NCBI GenBank assembly: GCA_001725325.1 | Contig: MEFY01000002.1 | Location: forward strand, 1,305,559 to 1,369,558 | Length of the DNA stretch: 64,000 nt | From: Leifsonia sp. SCN 70-46 | Lineage (GTDB): Bacteria > Actinomycetota > Actinomycetes > Actinomycetales > Microbacteriaceae | Direction of reading: 5' to 3' | In this document: in pieces, positions 16,791 to 25,922 of the stretch | Layout: every line of letters begins with the position of its first letter | Numbering within the stretch: position 1 is the stretch's first letter | The notes under the pieces: model-generated | What the model was told of the DNA's origin: nothing | Seen by the model: only the letters and a program-made list of their open reading frames with translations | Databases searched by the model: none | Translations under genes and position numbers: made by a program

Positions 16791-17957
16791 GTGAGTGCAC
16801 CGGCGCTTGTCGCGAACCGACTCGTCCCTCGTGTCTACCGCGTCCAGAACAAGCGCGATCTGTATGACGAGATTGTTGACGCGATCGAAATGAGCGGCGG
16901 TCGGATCCTCTACTCTACGAGCCACCGCGAAGCACCGTTCTACTTCGGCGTTCAGACAGACCTCGAGGAGCGGCTCGGTCTCCTGATCTACCCGTTCCGC
17001 CTTAAGAAGGTTGGTACGAAGAACCGTCCGTCGGACGAGAACCGCGGCCAGCTCCGCCTGGGAAGTGAGGAGAGCTGGGAGGAGACTCACCCTGTTGCCT
17101 TTGACGTCGCGGGCGTCGACACCACTTTGATGCTGGGCATTGACCCCGATCGTCACGTCTTCGTCGGGCTCGACCCGCACTTGTGGGATCCCCTCCCGTT
17201 GGGAATCTCGTTCTACGCGAAGGACGCCCAGCTCGCGGCGATGGGCGCCGAAGGGTGGCACGCCTGGGAGAAGGACAACCGCGCGGGGTCCAAGCGTGAG
17301 AGCGCTAGGTCAGAGTCGGGTCTTGAGTCGATGGTCGCATTCGAGCCATCGCGATTCTTGGACTTCGCAAGGCTTGAGCGCCGATCAGTCGACCTGGGGT
17401 TGGATACTCCCCTCCGGTTGACTGCGGCCGAAGGGTTTCGGGCCCCGACAGGGGCGGGTGCTACCCACATTCTCGAGAAGCAGTTCGGTCTCAGCCCGAA
17501 CGAGATCCTCGAGATCATCTCCACGCGCTCACGACTCGTTGTTGCTGTTCGTGGAGGTGTGGCCGAACACCACCTGGAACGCCAACTGCGGGACAACGCT
17601 GCGATCGCGGATGTGGGACGACGCGATAGGGATGGCGAGCCCGACTTCGACATAACGCTTCGAACGGGAAAGTCGCTCGTGATCGAGTGCAAGAACGCGA
17701 GTCCGGATCGCTACGCGAACGGCGATTTCAAGGTCGAGGTGCAGAAGACCCGTGCCTCGAAAGGTGACCCTGCAAGCCGGTACTACAAGGTCACGGAGTT
17801 CGATGTCGTAGCGGCCTGCTTGTTCTCTGCGACAGGTGCGTGGGAATTCCGATTCGCAAGGACCGCGGACCTTCCTCGCCATCCGTCCTACCCGGACCGC
17901 TTGGCGCCGATGCAGCACGTTGACGAGAAGTGGGTGGGCAGGGTCGAGGACGTCTAG
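16791..17957 (+). CDS. Putative type II restriction endonuclease, PD-(D/E)XK fold
   Basis: The 388-residue protein matches no specificity family I can name. Its C-terminal half contains a PD-(D/E)XK nuclease core: EPDFDITL (Asp285/Asp287), then VIECK (Glu299-Lys301), then a Q/R-rich helix VEVQKTRASKGDPASRYYKV. The N-terminal half (about 1-230) resembles neither a methylase nor a helicase and may bind the DNA target. GTG start at 16791 has a near-perfect ribosome site (GGAAAGGAGG). Its divergent neighbour is a C5 methyltransferase, so a two-gene restriction-modification system is the simplest reading. Its stop shares a CTAG with the convergent gene. Confidence 0.8.
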   Translation: MSAPALVANRLVPRVYRVQNKRDLYDEIVDAIEMSGGRILYSTSHREAPFYFGVQTDLEERLGLLIYPFRLKKVGTKNRPSDENRGQLRLGSEESWEETHPVAFDVAGVDTTLMLGIDPDRHVFVGLDPHLWDPLPLGISFYAKDAQLAAMGAEGWHAWEKDNRAGSKRESARSESGLESMVAFEPSRFLDFARLERRSVDLGLDTPLRLTAAEGFRAPTGAGATHILEKQFGLSPNEILEIISTRSRLVVAVRGGVAEHHLERQLRDNAAIADVGRRDRDGEPDFDITLRTGKSLVIECKNASPDRYANGDFKVEVQKTRASKGDPASRYYKVTEFDVVAACLFSATGAWEFRFARTADLPRHPSYPDRLAPMQHVDEKWVGRVEDV

Positions 17958-18715
17958 TTCGGCTTCACCGCATCCCAGGCGACCGTCAGCTCACCCAGCC
18001 GCCACCGCGCCTTAGTTCCGAGGATGGGCCAGCTCTCCTTCATCGACGCCGCGACCGCGCTCCACCGCTGCGACGGCCCGTAGACCCCGAGCGGTGCGTG
18101 CACGGCCCACCACCGGTCGAGGTCGAGCAGGTACTGGTGGATCGGCTCGCCCGGCACGTTCCTGTGGATGAGAATCTTCGGCAGCCGCTCGGCCACGATG
18201 GACGGCTTGTCCAGGTCGGCGAGCCGTAGGGAGATGGTGAAGGTCTGCGGCCCCTCGGCCGTCAGATCCACCCAGCTCGCCACTCGACCGACTTCGTTGC
18301 ACGTCCCCTCGACAAGCACCCCGCCCGGCTGCAGTCGACCGACCATGCGCTCCCAGTGCCCGAGCACCTCCGACTCGTCGTACTGTCGCAGCACGTTGAG
18401 CGCGCGGATGACCATGGGGGAGTCACCCGGAACCTCGAACCCACCCAGCCGGAAGGAGACACCGGGCCGCGCCGACTTCGCGGCCAACGCCACGCGCGCA
18501 GGCTCGATCTCGATGCCGACGACCTCGACGTCGGGGCGCACCTGCGACAGACGGTGGTACAGCTCGAGCGACGTGGTCGCGGATGCCCCGTACCCGAGGT
18601 CGACGACGAGCGGCCGTTCGGCCCGCCGCAGCGCGGGCAACTGCGCGATCCACCGGTCGATGCGGCGGAGCCGGTTGGTCCCCGTGGTTCCGCGCGTGAC
18701 CTGGCCGATGGGCAT
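17954..18715 (-). CDS. Class I SAM-dependent methyltransferase, substrate unknown
   Basis: The 253-residue protein has a Rossmann methyltransferase core: motif I PLVVDLGYGASATTSLELYHRL, the acidic end of strand 2 VVGIEIEPARV, and MVIRALNVLRQYDESEV before LQPGGVLVEGTCNE. I recognise it as a conserved actinobacterial methyltransferase but cannot name its substrate. It is not part of the adjacent restriction system by sequence type. CACAAT ends 6 bp before its ATG, a possible leaderless start. Its stop codon overlaps the restriction-endonuclease stop in a shared CTAG. Confidence 0.8.
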   Translation of the reverse strand: MPIGQVTRGTTGTNRLRRIDRWIAQLPALRRAERPLVVDLGYGASATTSLELYHRLSQVRPDVEVVGIEIEPARVALAAKSARPGVSFRLGGFEVPGDSPMVIRALNVLRQYDESEVLGHWERMVGRLQPGGVLVEGTCNEVGRVASWVDLTAEGPQTFTISLRLADLDKPSIVAERLPKILIHRNVPGEPIHQYLLDLDRWWAVHAPLGVYGPSQRWSAVAASMKESWPILGTKARWRLGELTVAWDAVKPN

Positions 18716-18771
18716 AGGTCAATTGTGCAACCCCCTGCCGTGCATCCTCGCACCGACCTAGCGTCGAAGGC

Positions 18772-19116
18772 ATGGCAGTGAGACTGAACAAGCCCGCCCT
18801 CGAGCACGCCCGCTCGCTCGTGCGCGCAGGCAAGGTCGTGAAGGACGAGCGGGACGACTGGAGCGAGGACGCCCCGAGCGCCTCCGACGAGAACACCTTC
18901 GTGGAGAAGCACGGCTGGACCGACTACTCCCACTGGCACCTCGGCATCGACGAGGACGAGTCGAAGGAGACGAAGGGCCGCTACTCGTTCCCGTTCGGCG
19001 ACTTCGCGAAGGTGCACCGCTGCGCCGTGATCTCCCTTGAGAGCTGCGCCGCCCAGTTCGACCACGACGAGATCGCGTCCGCGGCGAAGGCCCTGCTGGA
19101 GCTCATCGACTCCTAG
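18772..19116 (+). CDS. Conserved actinobacterial hypothetical protein (114 aa)
   Basis: The protein is small, soluble and acidic, with conserved-looking stretches LNKPALEHARSLVRAGKVV, DDWSEDAPSASDENTFV and WTDYSHWHLGID. No catalytic motif, signal or membrane segment is seen. The HGWTDYSHWHLG segment looks like a folded core that may bind a ligand or protein, but this is guesswork. A TAGCGT -10 ends 7 bp before the ATG (near-leaderless). The stop shares CTAG with a small convergent frame. Confidence 0.75.
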   Translation: MAVRLNKPALEHARSLVRAGKVVKDERDDWSEDAPSASDENTFVEKHGWTDYSHWHLGIDEDESKETKGRYSFPFGDFAKVHRCAVISLESCAAQFDHDEIASAAKALLELIDS

Positions 19117-19250
19117 GGCTGCGCCTCCAGCGGAGTCTCGTCCGGCTTGCCCGGGTGGTGGGCGGGCACTTCGGGGTCGAGGTCCGCCTCGTCCGAGACG
19201 GCCTCGGGGTCGACGATGTCGGGGTCGGGGGTGGGGTTCGAGATGCTCAT
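19113..19250 (-). CDS. 45-residue acidic, proline-rich mini-protein
   Basis: The ATG at 19250 opens a frame starting MSISNPTPDPDIVDPE, rich in Asp, Glu and Pro and ending PGKPDETPLEAQP, hence disordered. Its stop is the reverse of the convergent gene's stop (shared CTAG), as for four other convergent pairs here. The upstream GGCTGGGAAC is only a weak ribosome site. The amino-acid pattern looks selected rather than random, and the 19251-19300 gap next to it is empty. Function unknown. Confidence 0.5.
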   Translation of the reverse strand: MSISNPTPDPDIVDPEAVSDEADLDPEVPAHHPGKPDETPLEAQP

Positions 19251-19300
19251 GTTCCCAGCCCACCACGGCGAGGATGCGCGGGGGAGGGCCTTGACAGCCG

Positions 19301-19669
19301 CTAGTCGGCGAGAAGCCGCGCGGCGATTCGATCGGAGGGCGCCCACTCGACGCCAGCCAGCTGTTCCGGCAGATACCACCGCAGTCGATCGTGATCCGTG
19401 CTGCCCGTCGGCCGATCCGTGAGCAGTCGCGCCCGGATGAAGATGAGCCGCAGCTCGCCCTTCTCCACGGTCGTGAAGTGCTCCAGAGGCTCGATCTCGA
19501 CCGCCAGCTCCTCGCGGATCTCCCGCACGAGCGCCTGCTCGGGCGTCTCGCCAGGTTCGACCTTCCCGCCCGGGAACTCCCACAGCCCGCCGTGGTGCCG
19601 CTCGGGCGAGCGTCGGCATGCGAGGGTGCGCCCACCCTCCTCGATCACTGCGGCGACGACGTCGATCAC
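19301..19669 (-). CDS. Small Nudix hydrolase, MutT-like (8-oxo-dGTP diphosphatase family)
   Basis: The 122-residue single-domain protein carries a full Nudix box (GGKVEPGETPEQALVREIREE) preceded by WEFPGGK and the N-terminal VVAAVIEEGGRTLACRR typical of MutT. It probably hydrolyses oxidised nucleoside triphosphates. GTG start at 19669; CAGTAT lies at leaderless spacing upstream. It diverges from the vsr gene, and both act in DNA fidelity, though a functional link is only suggested. Confidence 0.88.
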   Translation of the reverse strand: MIDVVAAVIEEGGRTLACRRSPERHHGGLWEFPGGKVEPGETPEQALVREIREELAVEIEPLEHFTTVEKGELRLIFIRARLLTDRPTGSTDHDRLRWYLPEQLAGVEWAPSDRIAARLLAD

Positions 19670-19725
19670 GGGACCATACTGACAGCGGGGTTGACGGATC
19701 GCCCGCAGCGGCGTGTGATCGGATC

Positions 19726-20154
19726 ATGGAGTCGTGGGCGAGCAGCCCGGCAGTGCGCAAGTCGATGCTCGGGAACAAGCGGCGCGACACCCATGCCGAG
19801 CTCCGCGTGAGGCAGCTGCTCCACGCCCGAGGACTGCGGTACCGCGTCGACTTCGCGCCGCTCGACAAGCGCCGCCGGGCCGACATCGTCTTCACCCGGC
19901 TGCGTCTGGTGATCTACATCGACGGATGCTTCTGGCACGGGTGCCCGCTGCACTACGTGCGCCCGAAGACAAACGCGGACTACTGGCTCCCGAAGATTGA
20001 GCGCAACGTCGAGCGCGATCTGGAGTACTCGGCCCGCCTGCGCGATGCGGGATGGACGGTGCTCCGCTTCTGGGAGCACGAGCCGCCGGTCGAGGTCGCC
20101 GATGCGATCAGCGGTGCGGTCGCCGCGCTCGGAGAGGAACGGGCCGCCTCCTGA
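19726..20154 (+). CDS. vsr: Very short patch repair endonuclease (Vsr)
   Basis: The 142-residue protein has the full Vsr core: SPAVRKSMLGNKRRDTHAE, catalytic Asp53 in RADIVF, IDGCFWHGCP with His71 and two zinc-type cysteines, then KTNADYWLPKIERNVERD. Vsr nicks 5' of the T in T:G mismatches that arise when 5-methylcytosine deaminates. It therefore usually accompanies a C5 methyltransferase; two are within 4 kb here. A -35/-10 pair (TTGACG, 17 bp, TGTGAT) ends 6 bp before the ATG, suggesting a leaderless mRNA. It is not directly adjacent to either methylase gene, so partnership is inferred from family and distance. Confidence 0.9.
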   Translation: MESWASSPAVRKSMLGNKRRDTHAELRVRQLLHARGLRYRVDFAPLDKRRRADIVFTRLRLVIYIDGCFWHGCPLHYVRPKTNADYWLPKIERNVERDLEYSARLRDAGWTVLRFWEHEPPVEVADAISGAVAALGEERAAS

Positions 20155-20158
20155 TCGC

Positions 20159-20164
20159 TACGCT
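20159..20164 (+). promoter_or_regulatory. -10 element of leaderless gpmA
   Basis: TACGCT ends exactly 6 bp before the gpmA ATG at 20171 and no ribosome site is present, so the transcript should start at the start codon. Confidence 0.55.
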
Positions 20165-20170
20165 TGACCC

Positions 20171-20914
20171 ATGACTCACACGCTCATCCTGCTCCGCCAC
20201 GGCAACTCCGACTGGAACCAGAAGAACCTCTTCACCGGTTGGGTGGACGTCCGCCTCAGCGAGCAGGGGGAGGCCGAAGCGAAGCGCGCCGGCGAGCTCC
20301 TCAAGGAGTCGGGGCTCAAGCCCGACATCCTCTACACGAGCGTGCTGACCCGCGCCATCCAGACCGCGAACATCGCTCTGGATGCCGCCGACCGCGCGTG
20401 GCTCCCGGTCAAGCGCTCGTGGCGTCTCAACGAGCGCCACTACGGCTCGCTCCAGGGCTTGGACAAGGCCGAGACCCTCGAGAAGTACGGCCCCGAGAAA
20501 TTCATGGAGTGGCGCCGCAGCTTCGACGTGCCGCCGCCCCCGCTCGACGACGACGCCGAGTACTCGCAGGTGCACGACGAGCGCTACGCGAACATCGATG
20601 GCGAGATCCCGCGCACGGAGTCCCTCAAGATCGTGATCGACAGGATGCTGCCCTACTGGCAGTCCGACATCGTCCCGTCCCTCGCCTCCGGCCAGACCGT
20701 GCTCGTGACCGCGCACGGCAACTCACTCCGCGCCCTCGTGAAGCACCTGGACGGGATCTCGGATGAGGACATCGCGGAGCTGAACATCCCGACGGGGATC
20801 CCGCTGGTGTACGAGCTTGACGACGAGTTCACGCCCGTGGCGCCGAGCCGGTACCTGGACCCGGAGGCTGCGGCTGCGGGTGCTGCGGCGGTGGCGGCGC
20901 AGGGTAAGAAGTAA
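20171..20914 (+). CDS. gpmA: 2,3-bisphosphoglycerate-dependent phosphoglycerate mutase
   Basis: The 247-residue cytoplasmic enzyme interconverts 3- and 2-phosphoglycerate in glycolysis. The phosphohistidine motif [20 protein letters not shown] is at the N-terminus, followed by [22 protein letters not shown], and the second catalytic histidine in [15 protein letters not shown]. Length is normal; an Ala-rich tail (residues about 231-247) is appended. It is a housekeeping gene isolated inside the defence island, which suggests that defence modules inserted on both sides. Confidence 0.96.
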   Translation: MTHTLILLRHGNSDWNQKNLFTGWVDVRLSEQGEAEAKRAGELLKESGLKPDILYTSVLTRAIQTANIALDAADRAWLPVKRSWRLNERHYGSLQGLDKAETLEKYGPEKFMEWRRSFDVPPPPLDDDAEYSQVHDERYANIDGEIPRTESLKIVIDRMLPYWQSDIVPSLASGQTVLVTAHGNSLRALVKHLDGISDEDIAELNIPTGIPLVYELDDEFTPVAPSRYLDPEAAAAGAAAVAAQGKK

Positions 20915-20994
20915 TCGCCTTCGCCTCTGCTGGTTGGATGAATGTCCTAGGGTTGCGCTAGAAGTGAGTGTCCCTTGAAACGCGAGGATGTTGT

Positions 20995-22050
20995 GTGAAC
21001 TCCATAGCCGAGCCGATCGCAGAACCGCGTGACCGGGAAGCCATGGCGACGAGCGGTGCCAAGTTCGTCGATCTGTTCGCGGGAATCGGCGGATTCAGAT
21101 CTGCCTTCGAATCCGTCGGGGCCGAGTGCGTGTTCACAAGTGAATGGGACCGGTTCGCAGCGACGACGTATCGGGCCAACTTCTCGACTGAGAATCATCC
21201 GCTTGTGGGGGACATCCGGCTGGTCGACTCTGCGGACGTGCCCGATCACGACGTCCTAGTGGGAGGATTCCCATGTCAGCCATTCTCGTTGGCGGGCGTA
21301 TCTAAGAAGAATTCGCTCGGTCGCGCCCACGGATTCCTTGACCCGACGCAGGGCACCTTGTTCTTTGACATTGCCAGGATTCTGGACGCCAAGAGACCCA
21401 AGTCATTCCTGCTGGAGAACGTCAGGAATCTTCTGAGTCACGATGGGAAGCGCACTTTCAACGTCATCAAGAAGGTGCTCGAAGAAGACTTGGGATATCG
21501 CGTACACGTCAAAGTAATGGACGCGCGAGCGTACCTGCCGCAGCATCGTGAGCGCGTAGTCATCGTCGGATTTCGCGACGGACTTGACTGGGATTGGGAG
21601 GAAGTGCCTAGTCTGCGCTCGACGTCACTCGCTGATGTCCTACATCGGGAAGACGGATCAGAGGTCGGACAGCCCTACATCGATGCGCGAGGGCGAGTGG
21701 ATGAGAAATATACACTCTCTGACAAGCTCTGGGGTTACCTGCAGGGGTACGCGCAAAAGCATCGCGCACTTGGCAATGGATTCGGTTTCGGTCTCGTAGA
21801 TCGAACCAGCGAGCACACCCGGACACTTTCGGCCCGCTATCACAAAGACGGTTCCGAAATACTTGTACGTCAACCCGGTCGGAATCCGCGCCGCTTGACA
21901 CCCCGCGAATGTGCAAGGCTCATGGGCTTTCCCGATTCCTTTGTCATCCCTGTTAGCGACACGCAGGCATATCGTCAGTTCGGCAACTCGGTTGCCGTTC
22001 CAATGATGGCTAGCGTCGCGCATCGGGTCGTGTCCACGATCTCGAACTAG
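20995..22050 (+). CDS. DNA (cytosine-5) methyltransferase of the MORC-SNF2-HNH operon
   Basis: This 351-residue C5 methyltransferase has motif [18 protein letters not shown], catalytic Cys94 in [15 protein letters not shown] at 141-143, [11 protein letters not shown] (motif VIII) and QFGNSVAVP (motif X). It resembles the Dcm/M.EcoRII branch more than the first methylase at 15498-16682. I chose GTG 20995 because GAGGA lies 6 bp upstream; GTG 20968 and ATG 21043 are alternatives. It starts a five-gene operon with almost no intergenic space and should protect the host from the operon's nuclease. Codon use is less GC-biased than in gpmA before it. Confidence 0.92.
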   Translation: MNSIAEPIAEPRDREAMATSGAKFVDLFAGIGGFRSAFESVGAECVFTSEWDRFAATTYRANFSTENHPLVGDIRLVDSADVPDHDVLVGGFPCQPFSLAGVSKKNSLGRAHGFLDPTQGTLFFDIARILDAKRPKSFLLENVRNLLSHDGKRTFNVIKKVLEEDLGYRVHVKVMDARAYLPQHRERVVIVGFRDGLDWDWEEVPSLRSTSLADVLHREDGSEVGQPYIDARGRVDEKYTLSDKLWGYLQGYAQKHRALGNGFGFGLVDRTSEHTRTLSARYHKDGSEILVRQPGRNPRRLTPRECARLMGFPDSFVIPVSDTQAYRQFGNSVAVPMMASVAHRVVSTISN

Positions 22051-22058
22051 GTGATCAA

Positions 22059-23891
22059 ATGCTTGAGTCTTGGACATACGAGCAGGGGAGTGGCTTTCTC
22101 ACAGTCCTTGACCAGGGTGAGAGACGACAAGCAACTGCGATTGAGGTAGTCACCTCAGAGTTTCTCAACCCCGGCGCTGCAAAGCCAAGCGCGGAGACCG
22201 GGTTGACGATCCACGACACTCTCCTTGATCCGATGCTCCTTGTGAGCGACGAGAGCGATGGGCCCATGCTCAGATGGGTCGCACCAACCGGTAAGGGCAC
22301 ATTAGACCTAGTCCGTTCGGATCAGTGCGTTACTGGCGACCGATGGTATCCGACAGATCCCGAGCGCATCGCCGATGTCCAAGCGGCCCTCAGTTCGCTG
22401 GGACTGGCGTTGGGTGACGTCGTATCTGTGCGTGGCCTCCTAGAGTTGCGGAGGCGGGGATATCTGCGCGCCGACTACGACGTGGAGCTCATTCGACAAA
22501 AGTTGCTCGATGTAACGCCGCGCTCGGCGAAAAGAGTTCTGGCCGAACCGTATCCATATCAGGCAGCCGGATTCGACTTCTTGAGCTTGATCTCTCGCGA
22601 GTCTTTGGGCGCGATTCTCGGTGATGAGATGGGCCTCGGTAAGACGCTCCAAGCCATCATGCTCATTGCCGCCGAGGTCGATGCCGGTCGACGGACCAAC
22701 TTGGTGGTGGCACCGGCAACCTTGCTCGGCAATTGGATGATCGAGCTTGAGAAGTTTGCTCCGTGGATCGATGTCTACCTTCACACGGGTGCGGCACGGA
22801 CTGGGGTTGCAGCCAGCCTCCAAGATCACGACGTCGTATTGACGACCTACGACACTGTGGCCAATGACATTGGCGTCTTCGTGCGAGTGGCTTGGAACGT
22901 TGTGACTCTCGACGAAGCTCAACACGTGAAGAATGCCGGTACGAAACGATCTCTCGCGGTTAAGCGCCTGCCGCGACGGGTCTCACTCGCCGTCACGGGC
23001 ACGCCTATTGAGAACACTCTCAACGACCTAACTTCCCTATCCGCTTTCGTGCTTCCCGGCTACCTAGAAGAAGGTCTCGGAGGCGTGGACAGCCGATCGC
23101 TTGACGCCGCCGCTGAACTGTCCGAGTTGATTGCTCCCATCATGATCCGCCGAAGAGTAGCCGAAGTCGCCCGTGACCTTCCGGAGAGGATTGATCGGTT
23201 CGTGCCCTTGGTCCTTGGACCGGAACTTAGCGACCGCTACGAGAGAATTCGCGAGGACGCGCTCGCCTCTGGGCGAGGTTCCGGATTGGCCGCCTTGGTC
23301 AAATTGAGACAGTTCTGCTGCTTCCCGGGCTTGGTGGACGATCAGTTTCCGAGCTATGTGCCCACCCCCAAACTGCAGGCGCTCTTCGACATACTCGCCG
23401 AGATCGTGGCGCGCAGCGGGAAGGTGCTTGTCTTCACAAGCTTCTTAGGCTCGGAAGATGTGGTGCTGGAAGTCGCCAAGTCCGCGGGGCTGGGTTTCGT
23501 CAATCGAATCGATGGAAGTGTTCCGATAGCGGACCGGCAGCCTCTCGTGGACGCCTTCAACCAGAGTCCCACCTCAGCATGTTTGGTCATCAACCCCAAG
23601 GCCGGGGGCGCCGGGCTCAACCTGCAGGGCGCGAATCACGTAATTCACTTCAATCCTGAGTGGAATCCCGCAACACAAGATCAAGCTTCGGCTCGCGCGT
23701 ACCGACGAGGTCAATCTCAAGTAGTGACAGTCCATCACCTCTACTATTTAGGGACCGTCGAGGAGGTGGTCATGGATCGTTTGTTGGAGAAGCGACGACT
23801 GAGCGATGTCGCGCTCGCCGTGGCCGAGCGTCAAGGTGATCAGCCGGATATCGCGAGAGCCCTCTCTATTTCTCCGATGAGCCGTGGCTGA
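22059..23891 (+). CDS. SNF2/Swi2-family DNA-dependent ATPase
   Basis: The 610-residue superfamily 2 ATPase has an N-terminal domain of unknown type (about 1-160). A SNF2 motor follows, with Walker A GDEMGLGKT at 188-196, TTYDT, DEAQH at 285-289, the TGTPIENTLNDL motif III, and the C-terminal lobe with VFTSF, NPKAGGAGLNLQGANHVIHFNPEWNP and SARAYRRGQ (motif VI). SNF2 motors translocate on double-stranded DNA without unwinding. It starts 8 bp after the methylase stop, overlaps the next gene by 8 bp, and is probably the translocase of this restriction system. No nuclease motif is seen within it. Confidence 0.92.
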   Translation: MLESWTYEQGSGFLTVLDQGERRQATAIEVVTSEFLNPGAAKPSAETGLTIHDTLLDPMLLVSDESDGPMLRWVAPTGKGTLDLVRSDQCVTGDRWYPTDPERIADVQAALSSLGLALGDVVSVRGLLELRRRGYLRADYDVELIRQKLLDVTPRSAKRVLAEPYPYQAAGFDFLSLISRESLGAILGDEMGLGKTLQAIMLIAAEVDAGRRTNLVVAPATLLGNWMIELEKFAPWIDVYLHTGAARTGVAASLQDHDVVLTTYDTVANDIGVFVRVAWNVVTLDEAQHVKNAGTKRSLAVKRLPRRVSLAVTGTPIENTLNDLTSLSAFVLPGYLEEGLGGVDSRSLDAAAELSELIAPIMIRRRVAEVARDLPERIDRFVPLVLGPELSDRYERIREDALASGRGSGLAALVKLRQFCCFPGLVDDQFPSYVPTPKLQALFDILAEIVARSGKVLVFTSFLGSEDVVLEVAKSAGLGFVNRIDGSVPIADRQPLVDAFNQSPTSACLVINPKAGGAGLNLQGANHVIHFNPEWNPATQDQASARAYRRGQSQVVTVHHLYYLGTVEEVVMDRLLEKRRLSDVALAVAERQGDQPDIARALSISPMSRG

Positions 23892-24318
23892 TTTCCCTAT
23901 GGGCCCAGCCGAGGTCCAGAAGAAGCTGAGCCGCAACGACCTCGGGCTAACGGGCAGTCATCAAGCAGGAATCGTTGTACCTAAGCAGGCGGATATCCTC
24001 GCATTCTTCCCGGCCCTGAACGAATCCACCATGAACCCGCGCGAGACCATGACGGTGCGATGCTTGGTGTCGGGTGACTTGCTCAAGCTCTCCTTCATCC
24101 ACTACAACGGGCGACTTCATCGATTGTCCACGAGGGATGAGTACCGGCTCACTGGTTTGACGCGGTACCTGCGTAGGAGAGACGCGCTAGATGGCGACAC
24201 GCTCCGGTTGTCGAGGGGTGCCGCCGGCTATTCAATCGACGTCATCGGACTTGCACTATCGCAGAAGGAACACGACAGTTCCGTCGCGCTCACATCACTC
24301 TGGAAAGCGAGCTACTAA
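23884..24318 (+). CDS. Stand-alone EcoRII-N / B3-like DNA-recognition domain protein
   Basis: The 144-residue protein matches the effector-binding N-terminal domain of EcoRII along almost all its length. It has LSRNDLGLTGSHQAGIVVPK at residues 14-33, ILAFFPALNESTMNPRETM, the FIHYNG strand, RDEYRLTGLTRYLRR, and GDTLRLSRGAAGYSIDVIG. In EcoRII, and in the CglI/NgoAVII R-subunits, this pseudobarrel reads a specific sequence, but there it is fused to a nuclease. Here the nuclease is absent, so the protein is probably a separate specificity subunit. It overlaps both neighbours (8 bp and 1 bp), implying fixed stoichiometry. Confidence 0.85.
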   Translation: MADFPMGPAEVQKKLSRNDLGLTGSHQAGIVVPKQADILAFFPALNESTMNPRETMTVRCLVSGDLLKLSFIHYNGRLHRLSTRDEYRLTGLTRYLRRRDALDGDTLRLSRGAAGYSIDVIGLALSQKEHDSSVALTSLWKASY

Positions 24319-25922
24319 TGAGCATCACCTGGCATGTCGTTCCGCCCAACAGCAAGCGCATAGTCGGAAGCTTGCGAGATACCGGCTACGAGTTCGATAT
24401 GGCGGCTGCCGACCTGGTCGACAACTCTATCGCGGCGGGGGCTACCACTGTCTTGGTCGATCTCGACATGACTCTGCTCGGAGAAGTCCGTTTTACGGTC
24501 GCTGACAACGGCAGCGGCATGGACGAGGCCGGCCTGCTCAACGCCCTCAAGTACGGTTCGGATGAACGAGCTGATGCGGCAAGTTTGGGTAAATTCGGCA
24601 TGGGGCTCAATACGGCTTCGACAGCCTTCGCGCAGCGCGTTCTGGTGACGTCCCGAGACGACGCGAGTGCAGCACCTCTAACCGCAATCTTGGATCTCAC
24701 CGAGGTCGAACGGGAGTGGCCGGTGGGGATCGAGGTGAATCCCAGCGATCTCGATCTTCGCTTGCTCGAGGCCGCAGCCGCGAATGGTTCCGGAACCGTT
24801 GTGCGATGGGACATCGTGGATCGACTCCAGAAGGACTACAAGGACCCGGGCGGTGCCGCCGCGCGCAAGGCCTTAGACAGACTTCGCGAAGATCTCCGTG
24901 ATCACTTGCAGATGGTGTTCCAGCGGTATCTAGATCACGGCGACGGACGGGCCGCGAACGTCGACATCTTCCTGAATGGCTCTCAACTGTTCGCGTGGGA
25001 TCCCTTCGCGGAGGGACTCGCAGGTGATCTGGTTCTCTCCGAGGAAGTTAGCGTGGAGATCTCCCGTGGAGAGCACGTCCCCATGCTGGTCCGGGCATTT
25101 ATCATGCCGCGAAAGGATGAACTCGACCCGAGCGTCAAGAGCCAAGTCAATGTGTCGAACGAGCTCCAAGGGATATACGTCTACCGCGAAGGGCGTTTGA
25201 TTCATTCCCCCTCTTGGCTCGGCATGTGGGGTAAGGAACCGCACGTATCTCTGCTGCGGGTCGAGCTTTCATTCGACCACCGACTTGATCGCGCTTTCGA
25301 CGTCGACATCAAGAAGTCGCGGATTCTTCTAAATCCCCAGTTGCGGAACTTCCTCCGAGACGAACTGTTGCGCGGGCCGCGGCAGGAGGCCATCAAGCGC
25401 TACCGGAAAGGTCAGAGCACTGTAGGTCGTAGCGAAGCGGCGGCCAATCTGCATGACACGTCCAATCACTCGATCGCTGACAAGTCAGGCACGATTGATC
25501 AGCCGGTGTTGGAGTCCGTGAATGAGGCTGAGGGAACAGCGCAGATTCGAAATCAATTCGGGAGCACTGAAGTAAAGCAGGTCGCCCCACGCGTTCCCGG
25601 CAGAGTATTCGTGGAATCAGCTGAGTCGATCGAAGACGGACTTCTGTATGAGCCCGCCTACATCGGCCAGAATCTGGGTGTGCGGATCAACCAAGCTCAC
25701 CCCTACTACGCGAAGGTCTACCTCCCGAATCGCAATTCTTCCGTCACGATTCAAGGTCTGGACTCGCTGCTTTGGGCGCTCGCCTCCGCGGAGTATCGAA
25801 GCACGAGCGACTCGACCCGACAGCTCTTCGAGCACATTCGGTTCGATGTATCGATGGCTCTGCGTAAATTGGTGGAGGACCTGCCTGACCCGGAGCCGAC
25901 CGACGGTTCAGAGGAAGATTGA
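24318..25922 (+). CDS. GHKL ATPase of the MutL/MORC-like family associated with restriction systems
   Basis: The 534-residue protein has an N-terminal GHKL (Hsp90/MutL-type) ATPase: N-box AADLVDNSIAAGA (Asp32, Asp35, Asn36), G1 VADNGSGMD (63-67) and G2 SLGKFGMGLNTAS (89-100). An S5-like transducer follows (GIYVYREGRLIHSPSW, FDVDIKKSRILLNPQLR), then a less conserved C-terminal region from about 370. MORC-like ATPases dimerise on ATP and clamp DNA. Such proteins have been described computationally in bacterial restriction-modification operons with SNF2 ATPases. It shares one base with the B3 gene and 4 bp with the HNH gene. I see no endonuclease motif like that of MutL. Confidence 0.88.
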   Translation: MSITWHVVPPNSKRIVGSLRDTGYEFDMAAADLVDNSIAAGATTVLVDLDMTLLGEVRFTVADNGSGMDEAGLLNALKYGSDERADAASLGKFGMGLNTASTAFAQRVLVTSRDDASAAPLTAILDLTEVEREWPVGIEVNPSDLDLRLLEAAAANGSGTVVRWDIVDRLQKDYKDPGGAAARKALDRLREDLRDHLQMVFQRYLDHGDGRAANVDIFLNGSQLFAWDPFAEGLAGDLVLSEEVSVEISRGEHVPMLVRAFIMPRKDELDPSVKSQVNVSNELQGIYVYREGRLIHSPSWLGMWGKEPHVSLLRVELSFDHRLDRAFDVDIKKSRILLNPQLRNFLRDELLRGPRQEAIKRYRKGQSTVGRSEAAANLHDTSNHSIADKSGTIDQPVLESVNEAEGTAQIRNQFGSTEVKQVAPRVPGRVFVESAESIEDGLLYEPAYIGQNLGVRINQAHPYYAKVYLPNRNSSVTIQGLDSLLWALASAEYRSTSDSTRQLFEHIRFDVSMALRKLVEDLPDPEPTDGSEED

